Shown: positions 1 through 9,022 of the stretch, piece by piece
Position numbering within the stretch: position 1 is the first letter of the stretch
Layout of the letters: the number at the start of each line of letters is the position of its first letter
Origin: ChocPot-Mid sp043804925
GTDB lineage: Bacteria; Bacteroidota; Ignavibacteria; Kapaibacteriales; UBA2268
Direction of reading: 5' to 3'
NCBI GenBank assembly: GCA_043804925.1
Contig: JAZDIP010000008.1
Span: 32,565-96,564 of the forward strand
Length of the DNA stretch: 64,000 nucleotides
The notes under the pieces: model-generated
Seen by the model: only the letters and a program-made list of their open reading frames with translations
Database searches by the model: none
Told to the model about the DNA's origin: nothing
Translations under genes and position numbers: made by a program

Positions 1-1334
1 CCGCCACCAAAAGAACCAATTGCATTATTATCATAATTTTGTATTACAAAAGCTATGCCATCAGCACCGGGATATTGTTCATCAACATATTTATCAACAC
101 CATCAGACATTCTAAAAGAAAACTCAGTACTAAAACCTTGCTGCACAGGGAATTTTTTTTTGTACCAAACAGACCCGCCGCTCCAATTTAGTGATGGACA
201 AATCATAACGGACTTATTCGAGGAATCGAAACACGCATCTTTATTAATAACGATATTTTTGTTTTCAAAACTACTGGATTTAGAACCAAGGATATTCAAG
301 CATTGGTCAATATCCAAAAGATAGATATCATGGTTACCATCCTTAACTGAAGTAAAGGCAATCTGTTTGGAATCAGGTGACCAGGAAGCTCCGTAGTCAT
401 AAGTGGTATCGCAAGTTAATCTGGTTAAGTCAGTACCATCAGGTCGAATTATCCAGATACTGCTTAATCCTTCCCTATTTGAAGTAAAAGAAATCCACTG
501 TCCATCCGGTGACCAATCAGGATCCTCGTGAGACACACGATTAGCTCCATCAGTTGTTAGTTGTTTTATTATTTTTCCTGAATTAATATCAATAATATAC
601 AAGTCTTTCTGGCATTTGTTACATCCATTAGAATCTAATATCATAGCTACAACTATTTTTCCGAAATCTGGGGATAAACTGATTGGATGACACCTATGTT
701 GAGAGATATTTCCTTTTGTACTTGTTCTAAATATTTCCGTTCCTCCAGACATTGTTGATTGTCCATTAAGCTCTGATTTCTTGGCTTTTCGAATTGAATA
801 AGTTGTAAAAGGAAAACCACTTAAACTTATATTAGCGACCCATATCAATTCATCGGTTAACGGATTATATATAACATTTGATGAAGCATTACCAGCAGGA
901 ACATTAAGAAGCTCTTTGAATTTTCCTTCAGTCCCGACCGAACCATATTTTATTTCCGGAAAACTATTTATTTTTGATAAATCAATCATATATATTTCCC
1001 ATAAGCCGTTAACTTCTTTGAAAAACAAAGTATCAGAATTTTTTGATATACTTAATGCGGGATAAATTGTTCCATTACTAAAAGGAGGATTTAATTTAAT
1101 TATCTCGGTTTCAAGATTATTCTCTAAATTATACATCCAAATACTAGTATATTCGTAAGTTTTAGTTGTTGAAGTTCTGGTTGAATTAAAATATATTTTA
1201 TCACCTTTTGGACTAAATACAGGATAACCATCAATATCAGGGTGTTCTGTCAATCTTATATAATTCGATTGTGCATTTAATTGCAAACCAATTGCAAAAG
1301 CAGCTATTATTATGGCTAAAATGAACTTCTTCAT
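1..1334 (-). CDS. Secreted TolB/PD40 beta-propeller protein with L-type lectin-like domain (3' end beyond window)
   Basis: This open frame runs from an ATG at 1334 to the window edge without a stop (about 444 residues seen). It begins with a signal peptide (MKKFILAIIIAAFAIGLQLN, then AQS). The middle has PD40/WD40-like repeats, for example WSPDGQWISFTSNREG and WSPDSKQIAFTSVKDG at about residues 265-320, as in TolB-type propellers. Near the edge a new domain reads FSTEFSFRM, then GADGIAFVIQN and AIGSFGG, which matches the signature of legume/L-type lectin domains. A secreted sugar-binding surface protein is inferred. The missing C-terminus could carry a type IX sorting domain, as in the protein at 39151..40464, but this cannot be seen. 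It is separated from the next gene upstream (1453..4782) by an AT-rich spacer. Confidence 0.8.
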   Translation of the reverse strand, partial: MKKFILAIIIAAFAIGLQLNAQSNYIRLTEHPDIDGYPVFSPKGDKIYFNSTRTSTTKTYEYTSIWMYNLENNLETEIIKLNPPFSNGTIYPALSISKNSDTLFFKEVNGLWEIYMIDLSKINSFPEIKYGSVGTEGKFKELLNVPAGNASSNVIYNPLTDELIWVANISLSGFPFTTYSIRKAKKSELNGQSTMSGGTEIFRTSTKGNISQHRCHPISLSPDFGKIVVAMILDSNGCNKCQKDLYIIDINSGKIIKQLTTDGANRVSHEDPDWSPDGQWISFTSNREGLSSIWIIRPDGTDLTRLTCDTTYDYGASWSPDSKQIAFTSVKDGNHDIYLLDIDQCLNILGSKSSSFENKNIVINKDACFDSSNKSVMICPSLNWSGGSVWYKKKFPVQQGFSTEFSFRMSDGVDKYVDEQYPGADGIAFVIQNYDNNAIGSFGG

Positions 1335-1452
1335 AACAAACCTATTCTTATATAATTAAGGTTCTAATAATTAAAATATAAATTACAAAATGTAATCATA
1401 ATATACAAAATATATTTATTGCTGATGGACTTTTTAACCTTATTGCATCTTA

Positions 1453-4400
1453 TTAATTAATGTAAGCCCTTTTCTCTTTAACAAATTCTATCAAATTGTT
1501 GTAGATTGTTGAATGGCTGAGAACCTCAGAATTCCCAATGAATACCAGATATTCTTTTGCTCTTGTCATAGCTACATTCAGTTTTCTGTCAACAAGAATT
1601 TCGCCAAAGTCTGTTAACGATTGCATTGTCCGAAGCTGGTATTCATGATTGACTGCAAAAGAAATTATTATTATATCTCTTTCAGAACCCTGAAATCTTT
1701 CTACGGTATCTACCATTACAAATTTTCTAAGCTCTTTATCCATCTGCCTGAAAATTTCGGAGCATTGTGCCCTGAAAGGACAGATTATCCCAAGTGTGGT
1801 TTCACTAAAATTATCTCCATAAATATTTTTTATTTTGTATGTCAAATCAATAGCTAAGGCAGCTTCAGAAAAATTCACCTTTCTACAGATTTCTTTATCA
1901 GATTCAATAAAGGCAATTCTGTTTTTTGCAAGTGATGAAAATATTCTATCATCTTCGTAATTTGAAAAAACACTGTTACCGGTTATCTGCCAATCATTAT
2001 TTTCAAATATTTCAAGTTGATTATTGTAAAAATATTTATTAGGAAATTCCTGAATTTTAAAGTGCATTCGTGCTTGCTTTTTTAACATGCCAAAGGATTG
2101 TTCCCATCCGTTTTTCTTATTGCACAGCAATAATCTTTCAAAAAGAGAAATCCCGAAATTCCGCAATGAAATATTATGTAATATTTCTTTATCAACATTC
2201 AATTTTATAGTGTCTTGCGTTACGACTGCAGGCAATTGCTTTTCGTCACCAATAAGAATAAAACGATTTACATTAGCTAATATCCCAACGATTTGAGGTT
2301 CCAAAATCTGTGATGCTTCATCTACAATTGCAGTATGAAATTCCTTGAGTCCCATTATTTCAGGATTAGATAATACTGATGATACCGTAGAAACAATTAC
2401 TCTGCTGTCCCTGACTTTAATGAATAATTCTCTTGTAGTAACTGTTTCGGACAAAGATGAAATCAGAACATCACTATGCTCTGAACTTTCTTTTGAACCG
2501 GTTCGGAGAAATTGAAAATTTCCGTCTATTGTCTTTAATGCAGAACAAATCTCGTCAACAGCTCTGTTTGTATAAGCCATTACAAGAATGTTTTCATCTG
2601 TTGAATTATAGATATTTTCGACTATTGATTTGAGTACATAAGATGTTTTGCCTGTTCCGGGGGGTCCTTGAATTAAAAAATAATCTTTTGCCGATACTGC
2701 ATTTTTTACTATTTCAGTTTGATTCTCATTTAATCCGGCGTTATTTATCGTAATATTATTTTCAAATTCCGGTTTAAGTATTCCCAGTATTAATTGCCTT
2801 TTTTTAAGGGTTGCAGCAAAAAATTCATAGATGGAACTTAATAATTTTTTATTTGTCGAATCAATAAAATCCGGTTCGAGAATCCATGATTTATCCTTGT
2901 AAAATATTCTTTTATCGAAAAGTTTATTTCTTAAACTGATTGTTAATGACTTTTCGGTTATTTCCTTTATAGTGGATTTCAAAATCTGATTGTTCCAAAC
3001 ATTAAATGTGGCAGTTTCATCTTCAGGATACAAAATAATCATATCTCCTTTCCGAAAAGAAGACAATGACAATTCTTCTTCATTGCTTTCGAGTTTCAGA
3101 TGCATATTCTCAAAATCAGATTCTTCCAAATTCATTTTTAAATCTCTGAGCATAGAGAAATTATCCTGTTTTTCGTCAATTGATTCAAGCCAAAGCGAAG
3201 AAAATCCTCTGCTGTTATCGTTGTTGCCTCCGACTTTGGCACTTGCCATTTCATTGAAAATAAAAGTCAGGTATGAATGAAAATATTCCTTATTAAGTTC
3301 ATCGGCATATTTGTATTTTTCAGAAAATTTAAGAATAGCATCGTTGCTGTAATTCGGTCTCGAACCAAATTCCTCAAGATTAATTTTTCCTAAAAGTTTG
3401 TATATACCTTCCTTAAGTTGATGTTCCGATGAAATTATTTTATTTCTCGCCAGCAAAACTTCCTGTTTTTTCTGATGAATATTCTCTGCATTACGCAAAG
3501 GGTCATCGGTTGTAGATGAATATAAAATACTCGATGTCCCAAACCTATCTATATATGTGGAATCGAGCATCAAATTGTAACAAGTTGTTTGAGCAAGATG
3601 ATTGGGCCAAACAAAAGACCTGATAAACTTCCCATCGAGAGTTTTTAAATTGATTGAAGATTTAGGCGGACTTCCCGACTTTAATTCGATAATATCTTTT
3701 CTGGCTGGATTGTCAAAATATTCAATCAGAACATCCAGACGCCCCTGTAATCCATACTTCGGCGAAATAAAAGATGGTTCGACCGTGATAATCTCATATT
3801 CGATATTTTTAACAATTTGCCTGAGATTTTCAAAATTCGATTCAACCTTATCATGAATATCTTTGACTGAATATTTATTTTTTAATGCCAGTAAAAATAT
3901 TTGCAATGGCTTAACCATTAATGCTTTGTTATAGATATCTTCAAATTGTACTTCAGGATTATGGAACAACTCATCAAAACAGGAATTGAGCAGATTTCCT
4001 GCAACCATACTTTCTGATACTGAAGAATTTAAAAACTTCTTTAAAAAATAAAGATTGGGATTAGTACCGCTGCTATCGAAACATTCTGCCAGTTCGGTTG
4101 CATCCATCAAATAATTTGGTTCCAAAACAAGTAAAGATTCATAAGATGTTTTAATTGTAATATCTTTTGAAGAGGTGGATTTAACATTAATCAAATGAAG
4201 TATGGCTCCTTTCCACACCAGATTATATATTTCCTGCCAGGGATAATTAAGTTGTAATTTAAAATTCCCAAATTCTTCGGAATTGCATATTAGCTCAGGA
4301 TTTTCTTGTTTCGGCTTTACTCTTGCAGTTACTACACAGCGAATGAATTCGATAGTTTCAGAATTTACCTGCTTGAAAGGTTTAACTAATTCCCTGTCTT

Positions 4401-4782
4401 CAAATTTACGGATATGAACTGAAATATTTTCGGGAATTTCTACTTCAGAAAAGAAATTGATTAGCTTAGCTAAAGAAACAATACCATAATCAACATAAAT
4501 TTCTTTTACACGATAGTTTTTATTCCTGCTTGCAGAAGTAGCAAATATACGGTATTTAGTAAGAAGTGAGGAAATCTCTTCAGGAATTTGATAATTATCA
4601 ATGATGAAAACTACTTTTGCAAAGTACGATGAAAATATCCTGTGTTCTTTTTCAATAATGTAGTTGATTATTTCTTTATAAAGCTTGAAAGACTTTAAAA
4701 GTATTTCCCGTGTTTTTCCGCTTTCGGAAACCAATACCGACAATTCGTCATAAAAATATTTTGCTTGGCTTTTATCAAACAT
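1453..4782 (-). CDS. Dna2-like fusion: PD-(D/E)XK nuclease plus superfamily 1 helicase
   Basis: The 1109-residue protein joins a nuclease and a helicase. At about residue 346 GRLDVLIEY is followed near 366 by IELKSG and then by a Q-x-x-x-CY motif (AQTTCYN), the pattern of Cas4/Dna2-type PD-(D/E)XK nucleases. The C-terminal half has a complete SF1B Upf1/Dna2-type helicase core: Walker A GPPGTGKTS (about 707), DEASQ (about 819), GDEKQLPAV (about 844), VERFQGSERD (about 1029) and LNVAMTRAKEY (about 1065). The start ATG overlaps the recJ stop by eight bases (ATGTTTGA), so the two are probably translationally coupled. A role in DNA end processing or recombination repair with RecJ is inferred. Nuclease and helicase motifs both look intact. 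The N-terminal 330 residues are not recognised. Confidence 0.85.
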   Translation of the reverse strand: MFDKSQAKYFYDELSVLVSESGKTREILLKSFKLYKEIINYIIEKEHRIFSSYFAKVVFIIDNYQIPEEISSLLTKYRIFATSASRNKNYRVKEIYVDYGIVSLAKLINFFSEVEIPENISVHIRKFEDRELVKPFKQVNSETIEFIRCVVTARVKPKQENPELICNSEEFGNFKLQLNYPWQEIYNLVWKGAILHLINVKSTSSKDITIKTSYESLLVLEPNYLMDATELAECFDSSGTNPNLYFLKKFLNSSVSESMVAGNLLNSCFDELFHNPEVQFEDIYNKALMVKPLQIFLLALKNKYSVKDIHDKVESNFENLRQIVKNIEYEIITVEPSFISPKYGLQGRLDVLIEYFDNPARKDIIELKSGSPPKSSINLKTLDGKFIRSFVWPNHLAQTTCYNLMLDSTYIDRFGTSSILYSSTTDDPLRNAENIHQKKQEVLLARNKIISSEHQLKEGIYKLLGKINLEEFGSRPNYSNDAILKFSEKYKYADELNKEYFHSYLTFIFNEMASAKVGGNNDNSRGFSSLWLESIDEKQDNFSMLRDLKMNLEESDFENMHLKLESNEEELSLSSFRKGDMIILYPEDETATFNVWNNQILKSTIKEITEKSLTISLRNKLFDKRIFYKDKSWILEPDFIDSTNKKLLSSIYEFFAATLKKRQLILGILKPEFENNITINNAGLNENQTEIVKNAVSAKDYFLIQGPPGTGKTSYVLKSIVENIYNSTDENILVMAYTNRAVDEICSALKTIDGNFQFLRTGSKESSEHSDVLISSLSETVTTRELFIKVRDSRVIVSTVSSVLSNPEIMGLKEFHTAIVDEASQILEPQIVGILANVNRFILIGDEKQLPAVVTQDTIKLNVDKEILHNISLRNFGISLFERLLLCNKKNGWEQSFGMLKKQARMHFKIQEFPNKYFYNNQLEIFENNDWQITGNSVFSNYEDDRIFSSLAKNRIAFIESDKEICRKVNFSEAALAIDLTYKIKNIYGDNFSETTLGIICPFRAQCSEIFRQMDKELRKFVMVDTVERFQGSERDIIIISFAVNHEYQLRTMQSLTDFGEILVDRKLNVAMTRAKEYLVFIGNSEVLSHSTIYNNLIEFVKEKRAYIN

Positions 4783-6484
4783 TTAACTCTTCATCTGAAC
4801 GAATATCTTTAATACGGAGTTGTGGAGTAGTAATACCATTGTAAGTATTATCTTCGATATTATAAACAATCGAAAATGGTTTGCCATTAGTGCAGTAGTG
4901 TATCTTATCAGCAAGATTGTAGCCGATTGCATCAATTTCAAATGACTGGTAAGCACGGAATTTCAAATGATTTTTGCCTACGACTTTTACTCCATTTGCC
5001 GAGCGGACACTTTTTGAATAAAATATTGGTTTATAATTATCAAAGCCATAAGGAGAAAATTTTTCTAAATTCTGCAAAAAATTAGGAGACAATTCATATA
5101 GCTTTAATTCTGAATCTATGATAATTTCCGGCTCGAGCATACTGTCCGAAATCTGTTCCCTGGCTATTGAATCTAACTTTTCCCTAAAATCGGGAATTAA
5201 TGACTCTTCCATAGACAAACCCGCGGCATGTTTATGCCCACCGTATTCAGTAAGCATACTACTGCATTTTTTCAGGGCTTTGTGAATGTCAAAATTTGTT
5301 ATACTTCTGGCAGAACCTTTTGCGAGTGTATCTATAGTTGTCATTAAAACAGTTGGCAGATGATACCTGTCAACGAGACGGGAAGCAACAATACCTATTA
5401 CTCCTGCATGCCAGTGTGGTTGATGAATAACGAGAGAGCGTCTATCTTTATTCTGTAAAAGTTTATCGGCAATCGGTATGGCTTCTTCAAATGTTTTTTC
5501 ATCGAAGGCACGCCGCCTTCTGTTTTCATGCTCCAATTGCTGTGCTATCTGGAAGGAAGAAGTAGCGTCTTTTTGAATCATCATTTCAACCGACCTCGAA
5601 GCGGAACCTAAACGTCCGGCAGCATTAATTAACGGTGCAAGAGAATAGATAATACTTGATGCATTAATAGTCCCCAATTGCAAATTTGTACAATCAATCA
5701 GACCTTTTATTCCGGGTCTCGGATGAGTATTCATTTGCTCCAGTCCAAAATAAATCAGAGTGCGGTTTTCACCTATCAAAGGTACCATATCTGCCGCTGA
5801 AGCAAGTGCTACATAGTCCAGATAAGGATATACCTTCTCGACAGAACCAAGTTTTATGGCTATACCCTGTATTAACTTGAAAGCTACTCCACAAGCGGCA
5901 AGAGACTTGAATGGATATTTGCACTCCGGTTTCAAAGGGTCCAAAATAGTTAATGCATGTGGAACCATTTCGCCGGGTTCATGGTGGTCACAAATAATTG
6001 CCTCAAGTCCGATTTTCTCAACGTAATAAAAGGGTTCGTATGAAGTGATACCAACGTCAACAGTAATAATAAGCGATGCTCCTGCATCTTTTGCTTTTTG
6101 TGCAGAGCTTATCGAAAACCCGTATCCTTCGGTAAACCGGTCGGGAATATAATATTCGATATTCCCTCCAATTTCACGAATAAATTGAAGCACCATAGCA
6201 GTGCTCGAAGTACCATCAACATCGTAGTCTCCATGAATCCAAATCAGTTCATTGTTCTTAACCGCTCTAAGTATTCTTTCCACTGCTTGTTCCATCCCAT
6301 CCATTAAGAATGGATCATGCAAATCCTCCAAAGAAGGAAAGAAAAACTTTTTCGCTCCTATCTCATCTTCGACTCCACGAGCAATAAGAACTTTAGCCAA
6401 GCTTTTTGGTATTCCCAGTGTACTTCCAATTTTTTGTATGATACTTTCATCAGGCTTTTTTCTAAAAGTCCATTTATAATTCAA
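4775..6484 (-). CDS. recJ: Single-stranded-DNA-specific 5'-3' exonuclease RecJ
   Basis: The protein has 569 residues, the usual RecJ length. It carries the DHH phosphoesterase motifs GDYDVDGTSS (about residues 82-92) and CDHHEPG (about 166), and the DHHA1 motif GGHKHAAGLS (about 410). RecJ degrades single-stranded DNA 5' to 3' in recombination and mismatch or base-excision repair and acts in the cytoplasm. It is the first gene of a two-gene unit with the Dna2-like nuclease-helicase, whose start codon overlaps the recJ stop. Upstream lies a 226-base divergent spacer shared with rsgA. All catalytic aspartate and histidine motifs are present, so the call is firm. Confidence 0.97.
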   Translation of the reverse strand: MNYKWTFRKKPDESIIQKIGSTLGIPKSLAKVLIARGVEDEIGAKKFFFPSLEDLHDPFLMDGMEQAVERILRAVKNNELIWIHGDYDVDGTSSTAMVLQFIREIGGNIEYYIPDRFTEGYGFSISSAQKAKDAGASLIITVDVGITSYEPFYYVEKIGLEAIICDHHEPGEMVPHALTILDPLKPECKYPFKSLAACGVAFKLIQGIAIKLGSVEKVYPYLDYVALASAADMVPLIGENRTLIYFGLEQMNTHPRPGIKGLIDCTNLQLGTINASSIIYSLAPLINAAGRLGSASRSVEMMIQKDATSSFQIAQQLEHENRRRRAFDEKTFEEAIPIADKLLQNKDRRSLVIHQPHWHAGVIGIVASRLVDRYHLPTVLMTTIDTLAKGSARSITNFDIHKALKKCSSMLTEYGGHKHAAGLSMEESLIPDFREKLDSIAREQISDSMLEPEIIIDSELKLYELSPNFLQNLEKFSPYGFDNYKPIFYSKSVRSANGVKVVGKNHLKFRAYQSFEIDAIGYNLADKIHYCTNGKPFSIVYNIEDNTYNGITTPQLRIKDIRSDEELNV

Positions 6485-6626
6485 CCATATACCTTAATTA
6501 ATTTATTTATTAAGGCAAATATAATTAAATTAAACTCCATAAAAAAGGAAAAGTGTGTAATTTTTTTGACACTTTTTATATATATTAATATAAATTAATA
6601 TTAAATTCATTGATAATTTAAAAATT

Positions 6627-6657
6627 TATGCTTTTTCTTCATATAATCGTATTTTTG
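6627..6657 (+). promoter_or_regulatory. Candidate Bacteroidota-type promoter of rsgA
   Basis: TATG at 6627-6630 is followed after 19 bases by TATTTTTG at 6650-6657. The second box matches the Bacteroidota consensus TANNTTTG exactly and the first differs from TTTG by one base. It lies about 55 bases upstream of the rsgA start, within the divergent spacer between recJ and rsgA. The spacer shows no other clear element. Confidence 0.5.
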
Positions 6658-6710
6658 TAAACATGTTGAAATAATTCCAAGTAAGGATGATTGTATTTAG
6701 TTTTTAAAAT

Positions 6711-7730
6711 TTGATGAAAGATTTTGAGAAAATATTAGACAGGAAAAAAACTCCTTCTTTAAAATATAAGAAGAGAAAAACGAAAAGAACAGTTACTAAA
6801 GAAAGTGGAATAGTTCCTGAGAATGCTCTGAAGGGACTTGTCTCGGGAATTATAGGTACGACGATTCTTGTCGAAACTGAAAAATCAGGATTATTTGAAT
6901 GCTCTACTGCAGGCGTTGTCGTCTCAAAAAACGAGAACCAGTCTATTGTTGCAGTTGGTGATTGGGTCTATTTTTTACCTGACGAAAAACATTTTGAAAG
7001 AATAGGTGCTATCATAAAGGTTGACGAACGTAAAAACCATTTTTCGCGAAAAGAAGTCGGTTATGAAAAGGAAGATGTAATAGCCGCTAATATTGATAAA
7101 TTAATTATCATGTTATCTGTTAAATCTCCAAAGTATAATAAAAGATTATTAGACAGATTCCTAGTAACAGCAGAACTGAACGGCGTAGAGCCGATAATAT
7201 GCATTAACAAAATTGATTTGGGTGTTTTTGAAGAATTAAAAAAAGATTTTCAGTTTTATTATAATTTTAAATATAAAGTTTATTTTATCAGTGCCAAAGA
7301 GAGATTCGGGCTTGATGAATTATTAGATGAAATTAGTAATTCAACTTGTGTTTTAACAGGACCATCAGGTTCAGGCAAATCAACTTTTATTAATGCAATT
7401 TTGGAAAATACAGGACAAACAGTAAGAGAAACAAGTAATAAAACTAATAAGGGAAAACATACAACAAGTGCAGTTAATATGTTTGCTTTACCTAATGGAG
7501 GAAAAATTATTGACACACCGGGTGTCCGGGAATTTGGTATCTGGGGATTGGAGAAAAACGAAGTTGCTCTATATTTCCATGAATTTGACGAATTTAATCC
7601 ACAATGTAAATACTATCCCTGCACACATACACATGAACCGGATTGTGCAGTGATTGAAGCTTTGGAAAAAGGAAAAATTGATTTAGAAAGATACCAAAGT
7701 TATTTGAATCAATATGATTCTTTAAAGTGA
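6711..7730 (+). CDS. rsgA: Ribosome small subunit-dependent GTPase A
   Basis: This 339-residue protein is a circularly permuted GTPase of the RsgA/YjeQ family, which helps 30S subunit maturation. An N-terminal OB-fold region (about residues 40-110) precedes the permuted motifs: G4 NKIDL (about 166), G5 SAK, G1 GPSGSGKST (about 217-225) and G3 DTPGV (about 268). The C-terminal zinc-binding segment is seen as CKYYPCTHTHEPDC (about 298-312). A lysine/arginine-rich stretch of about 20 residues at the N-terminus could contact rRNA. The start at 6711 gives the full family length; no strong Shine-Dalgarno sequence is present, which is common in Bacteroidota. It is apparently monocistronic, followed by a tRNA-Ser promoter. 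Confidence 0.96.
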   Translation: MMKDFEKILDRKKTPSLKYKKRKTKRTVTKESGIVPENALKGLVSGIIGTTILVETEKSGLFECSTAGVVVSKNENQSIVAVGDWVYFLPDEKHFERIGAIIKVDERKNHFSRKEVGYEKEDVIAANIDKLIIMLSVKSPKYNKRLLDRFLVTAELNGVEPIICINKIDLGVFEELKKDFQFYYNFKYKVYFISAKERFGLDELLDEISNSTCVLTGPSGSGKSTFINAILENTGQTVRETSNKTNKGKHTTSAVNMFALPNGGKIIDTPGVREFGIWGLEKNEVALYFHEFDEFNPQCKYYPCTHTHEPDCAVIEALEKGKIDLERYQSYLNQYDSLK

Positions 7731-7745
7731 AAATTATAACGGTAA

Positions 7746-7776
7746 TTTATTATGACAAATAAATTTCGTATTTTTG
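7746..7776 (+). promoter_or_regulatory. Candidate promoter of the tRNA-Ser gene
   Basis: TTTA at 7746-7749 and TATTTTTG at 7769-7776 are separated by 19 bases and fit the Bacteroidota sigma factor pattern TTTG-N19-TANNTTTG with one mismatch. The -7 box ends 30 bases before the first base of tRNA-Ser. Confidence 0.55.
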
Positions 7777-7806
7777 CACTCCCCAAAACAATTGATTATT
7801 GACAAA

Positions 7807-7893
<87 letters not shown>

Positions 7894-7991
7894 CGGCTTT
7901 AGAAGATAGAAAATAGAAGATAGAAGATAGAAAATAGAAGATAGAAGATAGAAGATAGAAAATAGAAGATAGAAGATAGAATATAGAATTT
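7894..7991 (+). repeat. Seven-base tandem repeat array, left arm of an inverted pair
   Basis: From 7901 to 7984 there are 12 uninterrupted seven-base units of the form AGAAGAT/AGAAAAT/AGAATAT, preceded by CGGCTTT directly after the tRNA-Ser 3' end. The reverse complement of the same structure (TTTTCTA units ending in AAAGCCG) lies at 8419..8465 just before tRNA-Leu, so the four-helix-bundle gene is enclosed by imperfect terminal inverted repeats of about 45 bases. Confidence 0.9.
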
Positions 7992-8002
7992 TTGGAAAAG
8001 AA

Positions 8003-8383
8003 ATGCTTGATAACAGAAATAATTTGTACAATAAAGCTTTGGAGTTTTCAAAGGAGTTAGTTTTTTTATACAGAGAATTAACTAAAAAAGGTGTTGAGAA
8101 GGAACTTCTGAATCAGGTGCTGAGAAGTGGAACATCAATAGGTGCTAACATATCTGAAGCACAGGGTTCAATTTCTGAAAATGATTATTTGGCTAAGATA
8201 CATACAGCTTTTAAAGAAGCACTCGAAACACGATTCTGGATTGAATTATTGTTCAAAACCGGTGATTTAAGTGCCAAAAAATTTGATATTCTTGACCCAT
8301 TGTTAACTGAGATACAAAAAATATTATATTCGATGATAAAGGGAATTAATATAAAGAAAGAAAAACAATTTTTAAAAAAGTAA
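8003..8383 (+). CDS. Four-helix-bundle protein, 23S rRNA intervening-sequence protein family
   Basis: This 126-residue protein matches the family of small four-helix-bundle proteins first found in intervening sequences of bacterial 23S rRNA genes. Diagnostic features are LNNKALEF-like start (LYNKALEFSKEL), LLRSGTSIGANISEAQ-like core (LRSGTSIGANISEAQGS) and the helix with FWIELLFKTGD. Its molecular function is unknown. Unlike the classic cases it sits between tRNA-Ser and tRNA-Leu rather than in rRNA, but like them it is enclosed by inverted repeats that could form a stem in the transcript. No own promoter is obvious, so it may be read from the tRNA-Ser promoter. The start ATG gives the standard family length. 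Confidence 0.9.
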   Translation: MLDNRNNLYNKALEFSKELVFLYRELTKKGVEKELLNQVLRSGTSIGANISEAQGSISENDYLAKIHTAFKEALETRFWIELLFKTGDLSAKKFDILDPLLTEIQKILYSMIKGINIKKEKQFLKK

Positions 8384-8418
8384 ATTAATTCTAATTCTAA
8401 AGCTAATTCTAAAATCTG

Positions 8419-8465
8419 TTTTCTATCTTCTATTTTCTATATTCTATTTTCTATTTTCTAAAGCC
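8419..8465 (+). repeat. Seven-base tandem repeat array, right arm of the inverted pair
   Basis: Six uninterrupted units of TTTTCTA/TCTTCTA/TATTCTA occupy 8419-8460, followed by AAAGCCG running into the first base of tRNA-Leu. It is the reverse complement of the array at 7894..7991. The preceding 8385-8416 also repeats AATTCTA-like units. Confidence 0.9.
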
Positions 8466-8549
8466 GCCCGGATGGCGGAATTGGCAGACGCGCTACATTC
8501 AGGGTGTAGTCTTCGCAAGGGGGTGCAGGTTCAAGTCCTGTTCCGGGCA
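8466..8549 (+). tRNA. tRNA-Leu (anticodon CAG)
   Basis: The 84-base sequence has acceptor arms GCCCGGA and TCCGGGC, discriminator A, D-arm with GGCGGAATTGGCAGACGC, anticodon stem CTACA/TGTAG around loop TTCAGGG (anticodon CAG), a long variable arm and the TPsiC arm CAGG-TTCAAGT-CCTG. CCA is not encoded. Long variable arm and A discriminator fit leucine. Confidence 0.95.
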
Positions 8550-8556
8550 CGGATTT

Positions 8557-8591
8557 AGAAATGAGAAATTAGAAAGAAGAAATTAGCAAAA
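8557..8591 (+). repeat. Short seven-base tandem array after tRNA-Leu
   Basis: Five consecutive seven-base units read AGAAATG, AGAAATT, AGAAAGA, AGAAATT, AGCAAAA. The array starts eight bases after the tRNA 3' end and lies before the convergent response-regulator gene. Confidence 0.7.
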
Positions 8592-8613
8592 TGGTATTCA
8601 AAATATTGAGTTA

Positions 8614-8994
8614 CTAATTTAGATTGAGTATCTCTTTAACTTTGTCTAAAAATTCAATTCTATCAATCGGTTTTTCAAAATATGCAGTTGGTGGACTTAC
8701 CTGCTTTCTTGAAGATATAAAATCTTTAAAATCCGTTGTTACTCCGGTAATTATTATTATAGGAATATGTTTTGTTTCCTCACATTCCTGTAAATTTCTG
8801 AAAGCTCTAACACCGGATTCTTCAGGCATAGTTATGTCTAATGTTATCAAATCAGGTTTTTCGGACTTTGCCATCTGAAAACATTCCCTGCCATTTTTTG
8901 CCGATACTGTGTCAAAACCATTATCATTTAAAAATGTGGACAGATATGTAACTACATCAGGTTCGTCATCAACGATTAAAATTTTATTATTCAT
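8614..8994 (-). CDS. Single-domain CheY-like response regulator
   Basis: The 126-residue protein is one receiver domain and nothing else. It has the acidic pair DDEPD near the N-terminus, the phospho-acceptor Asp in LITLDITMPEESG (about residue 52), the conserved Thr in IIIITGVT (about 83) and the Lys in YFEKPID (about 109). It has no DNA-binding output, so it probably acts through protein contacts. It is the last gene of a three-gene unit, 28 bases after another receiver protein and a PAS histidine kinase, all on the minus strand, and is the likely phosphorylation target of that kinase. Confidence 0.93.
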   Translation of the reverse strand: MNNKILIVDDEPDVVTYLSTFLNDNGFDTVSAKNGRECFQMAKSEKPDLITLDITMPEESGVRAFRNLQECEETKHIPIIIITGVTTDFKDFISSRKQVSPPTAYFEKPIDRIEFLDKVKEILNLN

Positions 8995-9022
8995 ATTTTA
9001 CCAAAATAATTATTCACTATTA

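Noticed and set aside
7894..7991. CRISPR array
   Set aside because: The units are seven bases in tandem with no spacers, and no cas genes are present; the Cas4-like nuclease domain at 1453..4782 is part of a Dna2-like helicase.
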